DNA of 5,700 nucleotides from Scatomorpha sp964535405 (GTDB lineage: Bacteria > Bacillota > Clostridia > Oscillospirales > Oscillospiraceae): contig CAZHUG010000089.1 of assembly GCA_964535405.1 (NCBI GenBank), forward strand, positions 1 to 5,700, read 5' to 3'. Within the stretch, counting starts at the first letter, position 1; each line of letters opens with the position of its first letter. The translations under genes were made by a program, and so were the position numbers. Shown here piece after piece: positions 1 to 5,700 of the stretch. The notes beneath the pieces were generated by a model. That model saw only the letters and a program-made list of their open reading frames with translations. It was not told the origin of the DNA and searched no databases.

Positions 1-22
1 AACTGCAAAGGAGAATCGCCCA

Positions 23-652
23 ATGAGCAATGTCCATGTTTTCGATCATCCCCTCATCCAGCACAAGCTGTCAATCCTCCGCGACAAAGACACAGGTGTC
101 AAGCAGTTTCGCGAGCTCATCGGAGAAATTGCGATGCTGATGTGCTACGAGGCAACGCGCGACCTTCCTCTCAGAGAGGTGGAAATTGAAACACCGGTAG
201 CCATGGCAAGCTGCCGCCAGATCTCCGGAAAGAAGCTGGCCATTGTGCCAATTCTCCGCGCAGGACTCGGCATGGTTGACGGCATGGTCGCCATGATGCC
301 CAACGTGCGCGTCGGTCATATCGGCCTTTACCGCGATCCCAACACCCTTCAGCCTGTGAAGTATTACTTCAAGATGCCGCCCGACATTGCCCAGCGCAAC
401 GTCATAATTGTCGATCCCATGCTGGCGACCGGCGGCAGCGCCTCGGCTTCCGTGACCTTCCTGAAGGAGGTCGGCGTCAAGAACGTCAAGCTGATGTGCA
501 TCATCGGCGCGCCTGAGGGTGTTGCGCGTATGCAGGAGGATCATCCCGACGTTGATATTTTTGTCGCGGGCATGGACAGCCATCTCGACAATCACGGATA
601 CATTGTCCCCGGTCTGGGCGACGCCGGTGACAGAATCTTCGGAACGAAATGA
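23..652 (+). CDS. upp: Uracil phosphoribosyltransferase (Upp)
   Basis: Cytosolic pyrimidine salvage enzyme that joins uracil and PRPP to give UMP and pyrophosphate. The 209-residue product is the usual length for bacterial Upp and looks complete. Visible family signatures are the ILRAGLGM segment (residues 77-84, with the PRPP-contacting Arg79), the PRPP loop VIIVDPMLATGGS (127-139), and the C-terminal uracil-binding stretch GYIVPGLGDAGDRIFGT (192-208). The ATG is preceded by AAAGGAG at 7-13 with normal spacing, which supports this start. A strong hairpin terminator begins 8 bases after the stop, so transcription probably ends here. Upstream genes are outside the window, so whether upp stands alone or ends an operon cannot be seen. 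No uracil permease gene follows it, unlike some upp loci. Confidence 0.98.
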   Translation: MSNVHVFDHPLIQHKLSILRDKDTGVKQFRELIGEIAMLMCYEATRDLPLREVEIETPVAMASCRQISGKKLAIVPILRAGLGMVDGMVAMMPNVRVGHIGLYRDPNTLQPVKYYFKMPPDIAQRNVIIVDPMLATGGSASASVTFLKEVGVKNVKLMCIIGAPEGVARMQEDHPDVDIFVAGMDSHLDNHGYIVPGLGDAGDRIFGTK

Positions 653-660
653 TTGACAAT

Positions 661-705
661 AAAAATCAGCAGCAAAGAACGAAGTGCTCTTTGCTGCTGA
701 TTTTT
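661..705 (+). terminator. Rho-independent terminator after upp
   Basis: An 18-bp perfect stem pairs 661-678 with 688-705 around a 9-base loop. The A5 tract at the left foot pairs with the T5 tract at the right foot, so the structure is symmetrical and could also work on the opposite strand. It starts 8 bases after the upp stop and separates upp from the next unit. Confidence 0.93.
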
Positions 706-802
706 ACTACTATTTCTGCGTTTACTATACCACAAAATCGTTTACATTACAAGACTTGTATTATCCCCGCATTAGGTGTATTAAGTATAGGAGGTGATTT
801 TT
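706..802 (+). promoter_or_regulatory. AT-rich leader with probable, weakly defined promoter
   Basis: This gap between the upp terminator and the next gene is much more AT-rich than the genes around it and must hold a promoter if the terminator is efficient. No clear consensus pair stands out. The best candidate is TTTACT (721-726) with TACATT (743-748) at 16-base spacing, four of six matches each. TATTAT at 759-764 is a better -10 but has no recognisable -35. TTGTAT (756-761) with TATTAA (779-784) would start transcription inside the ribosome binding site, so it is unlikely. TTTACTATAC (721-730) and TTTACATTAC (741-750) form an imperfect direct repeat 20 bases apart. The exact promoter is uncertain. 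Confidence 0.35.
789..794 (+). promoter_or_regulatory. Ribosome binding site that fixes a TTG start
   Basis: AGGAGG (part of AGGAGGTGA, 789-797) is a near-perfect Shine-Dalgarno sequence. An in-frame GTG at 794 falls inside it and so cannot be the start. The in-frame TTG at 803, 8 bases after AGGAGG, is properly placed and is chosen. Confidence 0.85.
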
Positions 803-1282
803 TTGGAACACGATTACCCGCTGCTGCCAATGCAGCTTCAGTTGCGCAGGGCGATGAACAGCCTGTCCGTCTGCAACGAGCTGAGTTCAAATTTTGGCCT
901 CACTCTCACAGGCGACCAGATGCTCAGGCTGACCGAGCGGCGCTTTAAGGCTCTCAAGAGCACCGGCAGGGTCGAGTTCGGTGAAGGCGTTCTAACCAAG
1001 CTCGTGTTCGCCTTCTGTGACTCACCATTTATAAGTCCGGACAATTATGAGGATACTTTGGCTGAGCTTCAGGATATTTTCTACTATTTCAAGAGCGAAG
1101 CAATGGAGAGCCTCACCGACGACGAGCTCATAGACACCATGAAATCATCATTTGACGGCAAGGCGCAGGGCTCGCTTGAATATCTGTCCGGCACGTTACT
1201 TGAAAATCTCTGCCGCGGCATACACGGCGGAAGTGTTGACGACGAGACTGACGAAGACCTATGCGAGGAGGATTATGACTAA
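803..1282 (+). CDS. DUF6323-like protein of unknown function
   Basis: A 159-residue acidic soluble protein with no signal peptide and no membrane segment. From memory of the family, it resembles DUF6323 of Firmicutes. The recognisable parts are the RVEFGEGVLTKLVFAFCDSP segment (56-75) and the aromatic LAELQDIFYYFKSEA block (87-101), followed by SLTDDELIDTM (103-113) and GSLEYLSGTLL (123-133). The C-terminal tail (residues 146-159) is almost all Asp and Glu. No catalytic motif is visible, and secondary structure looks mainly helical. Translation starts at TTG 803 because the alternative GTG lies within the ribosome binding site. The stop overlaps the start of the next gene by 8 bases, so the two are very likely translationally coupled and functionally linked. 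The function is unknown; the family name should be confirmed by a profile search. Confidence 0.8.
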   Translation: MEHDYPLLPMQLQLRRAMNSLSVCNELSSNFGLTLTGDQMLRLTERRFKALKSTGRVEFGEGVLTKLVFAFCDSPFISPDNYEDTLAELQDIFYYFKSEAMESLTDDELIDTMKSSFDGKAQGSLEYLSGTLLENLCRGIHGGSVDDETDEDLCEEDYD

Positions 1283-2183
1283 TCATCTTACACCCCTTGA
1301 CCCGCTGCCCCATGGAGACGAAGCTGACAACGGCACCCTTAATATACAGCTGAAGCTCTGGGACTTTATTGGCAAGCAGGTCAAGCGCTATACCTCCGGA
1401 GAGAGCAGTTCTGTGCCTCAGGAGCTGGGGCAGGAGCTGCTTAGCTCTGTTTGCTTCACGCTTGGCATAGACCTGGACGGCAATCCGGAGGATCTGACTT
1501 GGATTTTAGACGCGGACTTAGACCGGCGGTTTAAAGATGGCATTGCCGATATAAAGCGAAAAACCAAGCTTGGAAAAAGGCTGTGGCAAGCCGCCTGTAT
1601 CGGCGCGCCGAAGCTCCGCAGCATTTCTCTTTATGATACGCTCAAGAGCATTGGCGAGTTTTTCAGGCACTATGATTACTATTATCTGGCTCACGATATT
1701 CCCTGTGATATTGACTATCAGCTCTGTCAGCCGGTTCCTGCAAAACTGCTCGGCATTGATTTCATCAACGAATACCTCAAGCGCATCATAATTGAAAATG
1801 AGCTTTTGAGCCTCTTTCCGAGCGAGACTTGCATCAGCCTGCTGGATGCTTACTGCCCTGATTACAGCGGACTTCTCATCAATCTCTATGAGCCTGTGGC
1901 GACAAACGTGATTGGCCTCGCGCTGATCGGCGAAGATGTTCGGAGGCTTGATATATCAGACTCCGAGCGCGAGCGCATAGCTGAGCTTTTAAGCCCCTTG
2001 CCGGAGGACGTACTCACCGAGCGTCTGCGCAGCGCGGCCTCTGCCGCCTGCGTCGCTCTCGGCATCACGAAGCTCCACGCCCGGCATTATATGAGAAAGC
2101 TTGCCGCCGCGCTGTACCCGCGCATAGACTCGGCGCTCTCCTCCGGCGGTCTTGAAGGCATATTTTTGGGCATGTCTGACTAA
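1275..2183 (+). CDS. DUF6179-like protein of unknown function
   Basis: A 302-residue soluble protein without signal peptide or membrane helices. The ATG at 1275 is chosen because AGGAGG lies just before it (1266-1271) and because it overlaps the upstream stop as ATGACTAA. The open frame extends back to 1152, but that part only shadows the preceding gene. From memory it resembles DUF6179, a family often found beside DUF6323. The most family-like region runs from LYDTLKSIGEFFRHYDYYYL (119-138) through AHDIPCDIDYQL (139-150) to LLGIDFINEYLKR (158-170) and ENELLSLF (174-181), with INLYEPVATNVIGLAL (202-217) behind it. The region is rich in Tyr, Asp and His, but I cannot assign catalytic residues. 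The end is helical and basic (261-283). Some relatives may be longer at the N-terminus; this is unverified. Function unknown; probable partner of the upstream protein. Confidence 0.8.
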   Translation: MTNHLTPLDPLPHGDEADNGTLNIQLKLWDFIGKQVKRYTSGESSSVPQELGQELLSSVCFTLGIDLDGNPEDLTWILDADLDRRFKDGIADIKRKTKLGKRLWQAACIGAPKLRSISLYDTLKSIGEFFRHYDYYYLAHDIPCDIDYQLCQPVPAKLLGIDFINEYLKRIIIENELLSLFPSETCISLLDAYCPDYSGLLINLYEPVATNVIGLALIGEDVRRLDISDSERERIAELLSPLPEDVLTERLRSAASAACVALGITKLHARHYMRKLAAALYPRIDSALSSGGLEGIFLGMSD

Positions 2184-2190
2184 AACTGCA

Positions 2191-2226
2191 CAAAACAGGT
2201 CACGGCTTAAGGCGTGACCTGTTTTG
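2191..2226 (+). terminator. Rho-independent terminator after the DUF pair
   Basis: A 14-bp perfect stem pairs 2191-2204 with 2213-2226 around an 8-base loop (GCTTAAGG). It begins 7 bases after the stop of the DUF6179-like gene. The T-rich 3' arm (GTTTTG) pairs with a CAAAAC at the left foot, so the symmetrical design matches the other two terminators in the window. Confidence 0.9.
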
Positions 2227-2233
2227 TTAGAGG

Positions 2234-2280
2234 CAGTAGCTCAGCGACTGAAAATAGCTCATGTCACCGTGAGCCGCTCA
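2234..2280. repeat. Cluster of GCTCA/TGAGC motifs upstream of the cls promoter
   Basis: The pentamer GCTCA occurs at 2239-2243, 2257-2261 and 2276-2280, and its reverse complement TGAGC at 2270-2274. The three direct copies are 18 and 19 bases apart. The last two units form the palindrome TGAGCCGCTCA (2270-2280), which ends 6 bases before the -35 hexamer. The first copy lies in an imperfect 17-base palindrome, CAGTAGCTCAGCGACTG (2234-2250). The position suits an operator or activator site, but no known regulator is recognised and short motifs can recur by chance. Confidence 0.4.
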
Positions 2281-2286
2281 ATACTA

Positions 2287-2315
2287 TCGACAATTGAATA
2301 CGAATTTGATATAAT
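2287..2315 (+). promoter_or_regulatory. Sigma-A type promoter for the cls unit
   Basis: TCGACA (2287-2292, five of six matches to TTGACA) and a perfect TATAAT (2310-2315) are separated by the ideal 17 bases. Transcription would start near 2321-2323, giving a leader of about 30 bases before the cls start. This is the best promoter in the window and probably drives cls and the two genes after it. Confidence 0.87.
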
Positions 2316-2341
2316 ACTGTGTAAAATTCAATTATTCCAAT

Positions 2342-2349
2342 GGAGGGGG
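2342..2349 (+). promoter_or_regulatory. Ribosome binding site of cls, start ambiguous
   Basis: GGAGGGGG sits before two in-frame GTG codons. GTG at 2351 leaves only 4 bases after GGAGG. GTG at 2357 leaves 10 after GGAGG or 7 after the run of G. Either could be used; the difference is only two residues (Met-Arg-Val-Arg against Met-Arg). Confidence 0.7.
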
Positions 2350-2350
2350 T

Positions 2351-3892
2351 GTGCGTGTGAGACACTTTTTGAAGCTTGTGTTCTCTCGTTTTTTTCTTGT
2401 ATGCGTGTTTATTTTAGCTCAGCTCGTAGCGCTTGCCATGATGCTGTTTCATTTTAGTGAACAGTACGCTATATTTCAGCTTATTTGCTATCTGCTCGCA
2501 CTGGTGATGGTTGTATATATAATTAACCGCGAAGGCAGCTCCGCATTTAAAATTGGATGGATAATCACCATTTTATTTGCTCCCATCTTCGGCGTGCCAA
2601 TGTACATCATCTTCGGCAAAAACCATGCACCGGAGTCGAAGCGAGAGATGGTCTGCGGAATGCGCACACGTTATTACAAGGCGATACGCGATGTTCCCTC
2701 CAGAGGCGCTGAAATAAAAGATCTGAATCCCGACGCTGCGATCCAATCCGCCTATCTTGAAAACTGCGCCGGCGCGCCTGTGTTTACAAACACTCAGACC
2801 GAATACTTCAAGCTTGGCGACGACATGTTCCCACGCATGCTTGAGGAGCTGCACCGTGCAAGGCGCTTTATCTTCTTGGAATACTTTATCATAAAGCCCG
2901 GCGTCATGTGGGACTCCATATTGGACATTCTTGCCCAGAAGGTTCACGAGGGTGTGGACGTTCGCATCATATACGACGACATGGGCTGCATAAGGACACT
3001 GCCCTCCGACTATTGCCAGCGGATGGAGTCGATCGGCATCCAATGCTGCGCATTTCAGCGTTTCCAGCCGGTGCTGACGGGCTCGTTTAACAACCGCGAC
3101 CACAGAAAAATCTGCGTCATAGACGGCGTGATCGCCTTCACAGGCGGAATAAACCTCTCGGACGAATATATAAACGCAAAGCTCCGCTTCGGTCACTGGC
3201 TCGACTGCGGCATCATGGTCAAGGGCAACGCGGCATACAGCTTCACGCTGATGTTTCTGTCAATGTGGGACCATATCCGCAAGACCGAGGATGATCCCAA
3301 TGATTTTCTGCCCTACGCCGCCGATTTGGCAGGCGTCGGTGACGACGGCTATGTTCAGCCCTTTGCAGACACCCCCATTGACGACGAAAATGTCAGCCTG
3401 AACGCCTATCTGAACATGATGAGCCGCGCCCAGAAATATATTTACATCTGCACGCCCTATCTCGTCATAAGCAACGAAATTATGACGGCGCTCACCTCCG
3501 CCGCCAAGAGCGGAATCGATGTCCGGCTCATAACCCCCGGCGTACCCGACAAATGGTATGTTCACGCCGTGACGCGCTCGTATTACGCGCCGCTCGTCCG
3601 CGCCGGAGTGAAGATTTATGAGTATATTCCCGGCTTCATCCACTCCAAAACCATTATTTGTGACGACGAGGTCGGCATCTGCGGAACGATCAATCTGGAC
3701 TATCGCAGTCTGTTTCTGCACCATGAATGCGCGGTGTGGATGTATAAATCGAGCGCCATAGCCGACATAAAAGACAGCTTCCTCACCACACTGCCCAAAT
3801 GCGCTGAAATAACCGAGGACTCCTGCAATCGCCGTCCCTTTGTCCAGAAGCTGGGGCAGAGTCTGTTGCGCGTATTTGCGCCCCTCATGTAA
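2351..3892 (+). CDS. cls: Cardiolipin synthase (phospholipase D family)
   Basis: Membrane enzyme that joins two phosphatidylglycerol molecules to give cardiolipin and glycerol. The 513-residue product has a hydrophobic N-terminus with three likely membrane segments at about 11-33, 39-58 and 68-88. The last two, ending in APIFGVPMYIIFGK (77-90), match the PLDc_N membrane domain. Two phospholipase D active-site motifs follow: HRKICVID (His251, Lys253, Asp258), then GGINLSDEY (265-273), and HSKTIICD (His431, Lys433, Asp438), then GTINLDYRSL (445-454). Both motifs are complete, so the enzyme should be active. Length fits the family (about 480-515). It starts with GTG, either at 2351 or two codons later. 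A strong sigma-A promoter lies just upstream and no terminator follows, so it is the first gene of a probable three-gene unit. It could in principle use other phosphatidyl acceptors, as some Cls-type enzymes do. Confidence 0.95.
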   Translation: MRVRHFLKLVFSRFFLVCVFILAQLVALAMMLFHFSEQYAIFQLICYLLALVMVVYIINREGSSAFKIGWIITILFAPIFGVPMYIIFGKNHAPESKREMVCGMRTRYYKAIRDVPSRGAEIKDLNPDAAIQSAYLENCAGAPVFTNTQTEYFKLGDDMFPRMLEELHRARRFIFLEYFIIKPGVMWDSILDILAQKVHEGVDVRIIYDDMGCIRTLPSDYCQRMESIGIQCCAFQRFQPVLTGSFNNRDHRKICVIDGVIAFTGGINLSDEYINAKLRFGHWLDCGIMVKGNAAYSFTLMFLSMWDHIRKTEDDPNDFLPYAADLAGVGDDGYVQPFADTPIDDENVSLNAYLNMMSRAQKYIYICTPYLVISNEIMTALTSAAKSGIDVRLITPGVPDKWYVHAVTRSYYAPLVRAGVKIYEYIPGFIHSKTIICDDEVGICGTINLDYRSLFLHHECAVWMYKSSAIADIKDSFLTTLPKCAEITEDSCNRRPFVQKLGQSLLRVFAPLM

Positions 3893-3911
3893 CAGGTATA
3901 AAGGAGAAAAC

Positions 3912-4169
3912 ATGATTCATTTAGATATAACGCTGGACGAAATTGACTACGAATCCCTGCTGCGCGTCATCTCCGGCACGAGCTCCGGCTCCGGCGGAAT
4001 TGTCGGCGGTGCCGCGGCGCTCGTCGGGCGCATGCCGCAGGAAAAGCGTGACCGCTTTGTCGCAGATATGATCACAAAAAACAGCGCGTCCCTCTCGAAA
4101 AAGCTGGAGGAGCTCGCGCATGAAAACGGCATCAAAGGCAAAATTACTAAAATATCCGCACGAACCTGA
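3912..4169 (+). CDS. Small protein of unknown function (85 residues)
   Basis: I do not recognise this family. The ATG at 3912 has AAGGAG at 3901-3906 with 5-base spacing, which supports it over the longer frame running back into cls. The N-terminus (1-20) is acidic and amphipathic, with an alternating IHLDITLDEIDY pattern. A Gly/Ser-rich linker follows (GTSSGSGGIVGG, 22-33), then a short Ala-rich stretch (34-38). The rest (42-72) is charged and probably helical, ending in a Lys-rich tail. The Gly/Ala stretch is too short for a confident membrane helix and there is no signal peptide, so the protein is probably cytosolic. It lies 19 bases after cls and 57 bases before the oxidase, with no terminator on either side, so it is probably cotranscribed with both. 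Good ribosome binding site and GC-rich coding composition argue that it is real. Confidence 0.75.
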   Translation: MIHLDITLDEIDYESLLRVISGTSSGSGGIVGGAAALVGRMPQEKRDRFVADMITKNSASLSKKLEELAHENGIKGKITKISART

Positions 4170-4215
4170 AAATTCCAAAGCATCCCAAGGCGACGAATGT
4201 CCACTCAATTTGAAC

Positions 4216-4220
4216 GGAGG
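4216..4220 (+). promoter_or_regulatory. Ribosome binding site that fixes the oxidase start
   Basis: GGAGG lies 6 bases before ATG 4227. An in-frame ATG at 4197 would extend the protein by 10 residues but has no ribosome binding site, so 4227 is preferred. Confidence 0.85.
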
Positions 4221-4226
4221 ATAAAA

Positions 4227-5651
4227 ATGTCAGACTACAACAAAATCACCCCGGAAATTGCCGAACAGCTCAAGGCTGTTGTCGGCGAGCAGCGCTTTTT
4301 TGTCGGTGAGGCGGTCAACGCCGATTACTCACACGACGAGATGCCGATCTACGGCAAGTTCTTCCCCGAGGCTGTCTGTGAGGTTCTGAGCACAGAAGAG
4401 GTCTCCGCAATCATGAAAATTTGCTCTGCAAATAAGATTCCGGTGACTCCGCGCGGCGCGGGCACCGGACTTGTCGGCGGCGCTGTGCCTCTGGCAGGCG
4501 GTGTTGTTCTGAGCACTGCGCGCATGAATAAAATACTCGAGTACGACATGAAAAACCTCGTCGTGCGCATCGAGGCGGGCGTTTTGCTCTGCGACCTGGC
4601 GGAAGACGCACTTGAGCGCGGCCTGATGTACCCGCCCGATCCGGGCGAGAAAACCGCCACAGTCGGCGGCAACGTCTCCACCAACGCCGGCGGCATGCGC
4701 GCCGTCAAATACGGCACCACGCGGGACTATGTAGTCGCCATGACAGTTGTTCTGCCGAACGGTGAGGTGATGAATCTCGGCAAAACCGTCTGCAAAACCA
4801 GCTCCGGCTACAGCCTTTTGCATCTCATGATCGGTTCTGAGGGCACGCTCGGCATCATCACAGAGCTCACCATGAAGCTCATCCCCAAGCCCGAGATGGA
4901 CGTGAGTCTCATCCTGCCCTTCCCCGACGTCGAGAGCTGTATCGCCTTTGTGCCCACAATGAAGCTTGCAAACCTCGATCCCCAGTCCATCGAGTTCATG
5001 GACGTTGATATAATTAAATCCTCCGCCGCCTTTACCGGCAGCCCCATCTTCCCCACCGAGATGGACGGTGAGCCCGTCGCCGCCTGCATCCTTGTGACCT
5101 TTGTCGGCGGGAGCGAGGACGAGCTGGATATGAAGATGGAAAAGCTGGCAGAGTTGTCCGAGGAGTCCGGGGCAATGGATGTCCTGGTTGTAGACACCCC
5201 GACACTCAAAAAGGAGGTCTGGGCGGCGCGCAGCTCCTTCCTGACCGCCATTGAGGCCGACACAAAGCTCCTCGACGAGCTGGATGTCGTCGTACCTGTT
5301 GACCGCATCGCGGAGTATCTCGTCTACGTCCGCTCTCTCGGCGCAAAATACGATCTCACCGTTCGCAACTTCGGTCACGCCGGTGACGGCAACCTGCATA
5401 TCTACGCCTGCAGCAACGAGCTTGAGCGCGATGAATTTCTCGAGCGCGTCGCCCCCTTCATGGACAACGCCTATGACAAGTGCCTCGAGTTCGGCGGCCA
5501 GGTCTCCGGCGAGCACGCCATCGGGCACGCAAAGAAAAAGTATCTGCGCGAATCCGCAGGCGAGGTCGCCTTTGATCTCATGATCGCAATCAAGAAGCTG
5601 TTCGACCCCGACTCCATTCTGAACCCCGGCAAGGTCTGCACCGACGTCTGA
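4227..5651 (+). CDS. FAD-binding 2-hydroxyacid oxidase, GlcD/D-lactate dehydrogenase type
   Basis: Flavoenzyme of 474 residues that oxidises a 2-hydroxyacid such as D-lactate or glycolate to the 2-oxoacid. The FAD-binding domain of the PCMH/VAO fold is seen at about 45-220, with IPVTPRGAGTGLVGGAVP (71-88), DPGEKTATVGGNVSTNAGG (138-156) and IGSEGTLGIITELTMKLIP (202-220). The C-terminal FAD-oxidase domain carries NFGHAGDGNLH (381-391), GQVSGEHAIG (424-433) and NPGKVC (466-471). His384, His391 and Glu429 correspond to the metal-binding residues known in D-lactate and D-2-hydroxyglutarate dehydrogenases. There is no signal peptide and no iron-sulphur domain, so electrons must pass to a separate partner, either a GlcF-type protein or an electron-transfer flavoprotein, which in clostridia is often encoded nearby. 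No such gene lies in this window, and a terminator follows directly. The exact substrate cannot be read from sequence. Length is normal for the family. Confidence 0.92.
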   Translation: MSDYNKITPEIAEQLKAVVGEQRFFVGEAVNADYSHDEMPIYGKFFPEAVCEVLSTEEVSAIMKICSANKIPVTPRGAGTGLVGGAVPLAGGVVLSTARMNKILEYDMKNLVVRIEAGVLLCDLAEDALERGLMYPPDPGEKTATVGGNVSTNAGGMRAVKYGTTRDYVVAMTVVLPNGEVMNLGKTVCKTSSGYSLLHLMIGSEGTLGIITELTMKLIPKPEMDVSLILPFPDVESCIAFVPTMKLANLDPQSIEFMDVDIIKSSAAFTGSPIFPTEMDGEPVAACILVTFVGGSEDELDMKMEKLAELSEESGAMDVLVVDTPTLKKEVWAARSSFLTAIEADTKLLDELDVVVPVDRIAEYLVYVRSLGAKYDLTVRNFGHAGDGNLHIYACSNELERDEFLERVAPFMDNAYDKCLEFGGQVSGEHAIGHAKKKYLRESAGEVAFDLMIAIKKLFDPDSILNPGKVCTDV

Positions 5652-5661
5652 ACACATAAGT

Positions 5662-5697
5662 AAAAACAGGCAGCCGCTTTTTTGGCTGCCTGTTTTT
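5662..5697 (+). terminator. Rho-independent terminator after the oxidase gene
   Basis: A 14-bp perfect stem pairs 5662-5675 with 5684-5697 around the loop GCTTTTTT. An A5 tract at the left foot pairs with the T5 tract at the right foot, so it could terminate transcripts from either side. It begins 10 bases after the stop and closes the cls unit. Confidence 0.93.
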
Positions 5698-5700
5698 GGC

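Noticed and set aside
71..595. 174-codon minus-strand frame opposite upp
   Set aside because: Shadow of a certain housekeeping gene; no recognisable protein features.
706..802. Possible riboswitch or attenuator in the leader of the DUF pair
   Set aside because: Too short once a promoter is allowed for, and no stable hairpin or conserved riboswitch core is visible.
649..948. Open frame starting in the ATGA overlap with the upp stop
   Set aside because: It runs through the upp terminator hairpin and then out of frame through the DUF6323-like gene; no family similarity and no coding-like composition in the first part.
2231..2280. Possible tRNA, because TAGCTCAG resembles a tRNA D-arm
   Set aside because: No T-arm GGTTCGA-type sequence, no acceptor stem and no anticodon arm can be drawn; the stretch is better described as repeated GCTCA motifs.
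2573..3913. Minus-strand open frames of 207 and 217 codons opposite cls
   Set aside because: They lie opposite a gene with both phospholipase D motifs intact, and the translations look like antisense shadows rich in Ala, Val, His and Gly.
4329..5657. 442-codon open frame on the minus strand opposite the oxidase gene
   Set aside because: It mirrors the well-supported oxidase gene, its translation shows no family motif, and it has no convincing start region. Biased third-position codon use in the real gene keeps the opposite frame open.
1..5700. Mobile element, defence system or CRISPR array
   Set aside because: No transposase, integrase, toxin-antitoxin pair, terminal inverted repeats or regularly spaced long repeats were found; gene content and composition look like ordinary chromosome.

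Overview
The window looks like chromosomal DNA of a low-to-moderate GC Gram-positive anaerobe, most likely a clostridial gut-type bacterium of the Oscillospiraceae/Ruminococcaceae kind. The evidence is strong AGGAGG-type ribosome binding sites, GTG and TTG starts, a near-consensus sigma-A promoter, hairpin terminators, and a neighbouring pair of genes that resemble the Firmicutes families DUF6323 and DUF6179. The taxonomic call is an inference; there is no rRNA or other marker gene here. All six genes lie on the + strand and are intact. I see no mobile element, CRISPR array, tRNA or rRNA.

Layout. (1) 1-705: upp, uracil phosphoribosyltransferase of pyrimidine salvage, with its own ribosome binding site at the left edge and a strong hairpin terminator. 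(2) 706-2226: an AT-rich leader, then two genes of unknown function that overlap by 8 bases (a DUF6323-like 159-residue protein and a DUF6179-like 302-residue protein), closed by a second hairpin terminator. (3) 2227-5697: a leader with a cluster of short inverted GCTCA motifs and a sigma-A promoter, then cardiolipin synthase (cls), an 85-residue protein of unknown function, and an FAD-linked 2-hydroxyacid oxidase of the GlcD/D-lactate dehydrogenase type, closed by a third hairpin terminator.

Working together. The terminators divide the window into three transcription units. upp is a stand-alone housekeeping unit here. The two DUF genes are translationally coupled and probably act together, but their role is unknown. 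In the third unit, cls makes cardiolipin in the membrane and the last gene oxidises a soluble 2-hydroxyacid. No pathway obviously links them, so they may only share a transcript. The window is mostly ordinary core genome. The parts that deserve a second look are the coupled DUF pair, the small protein between cls and the oxidase, and the repeated motif upstream of the cls promoter.
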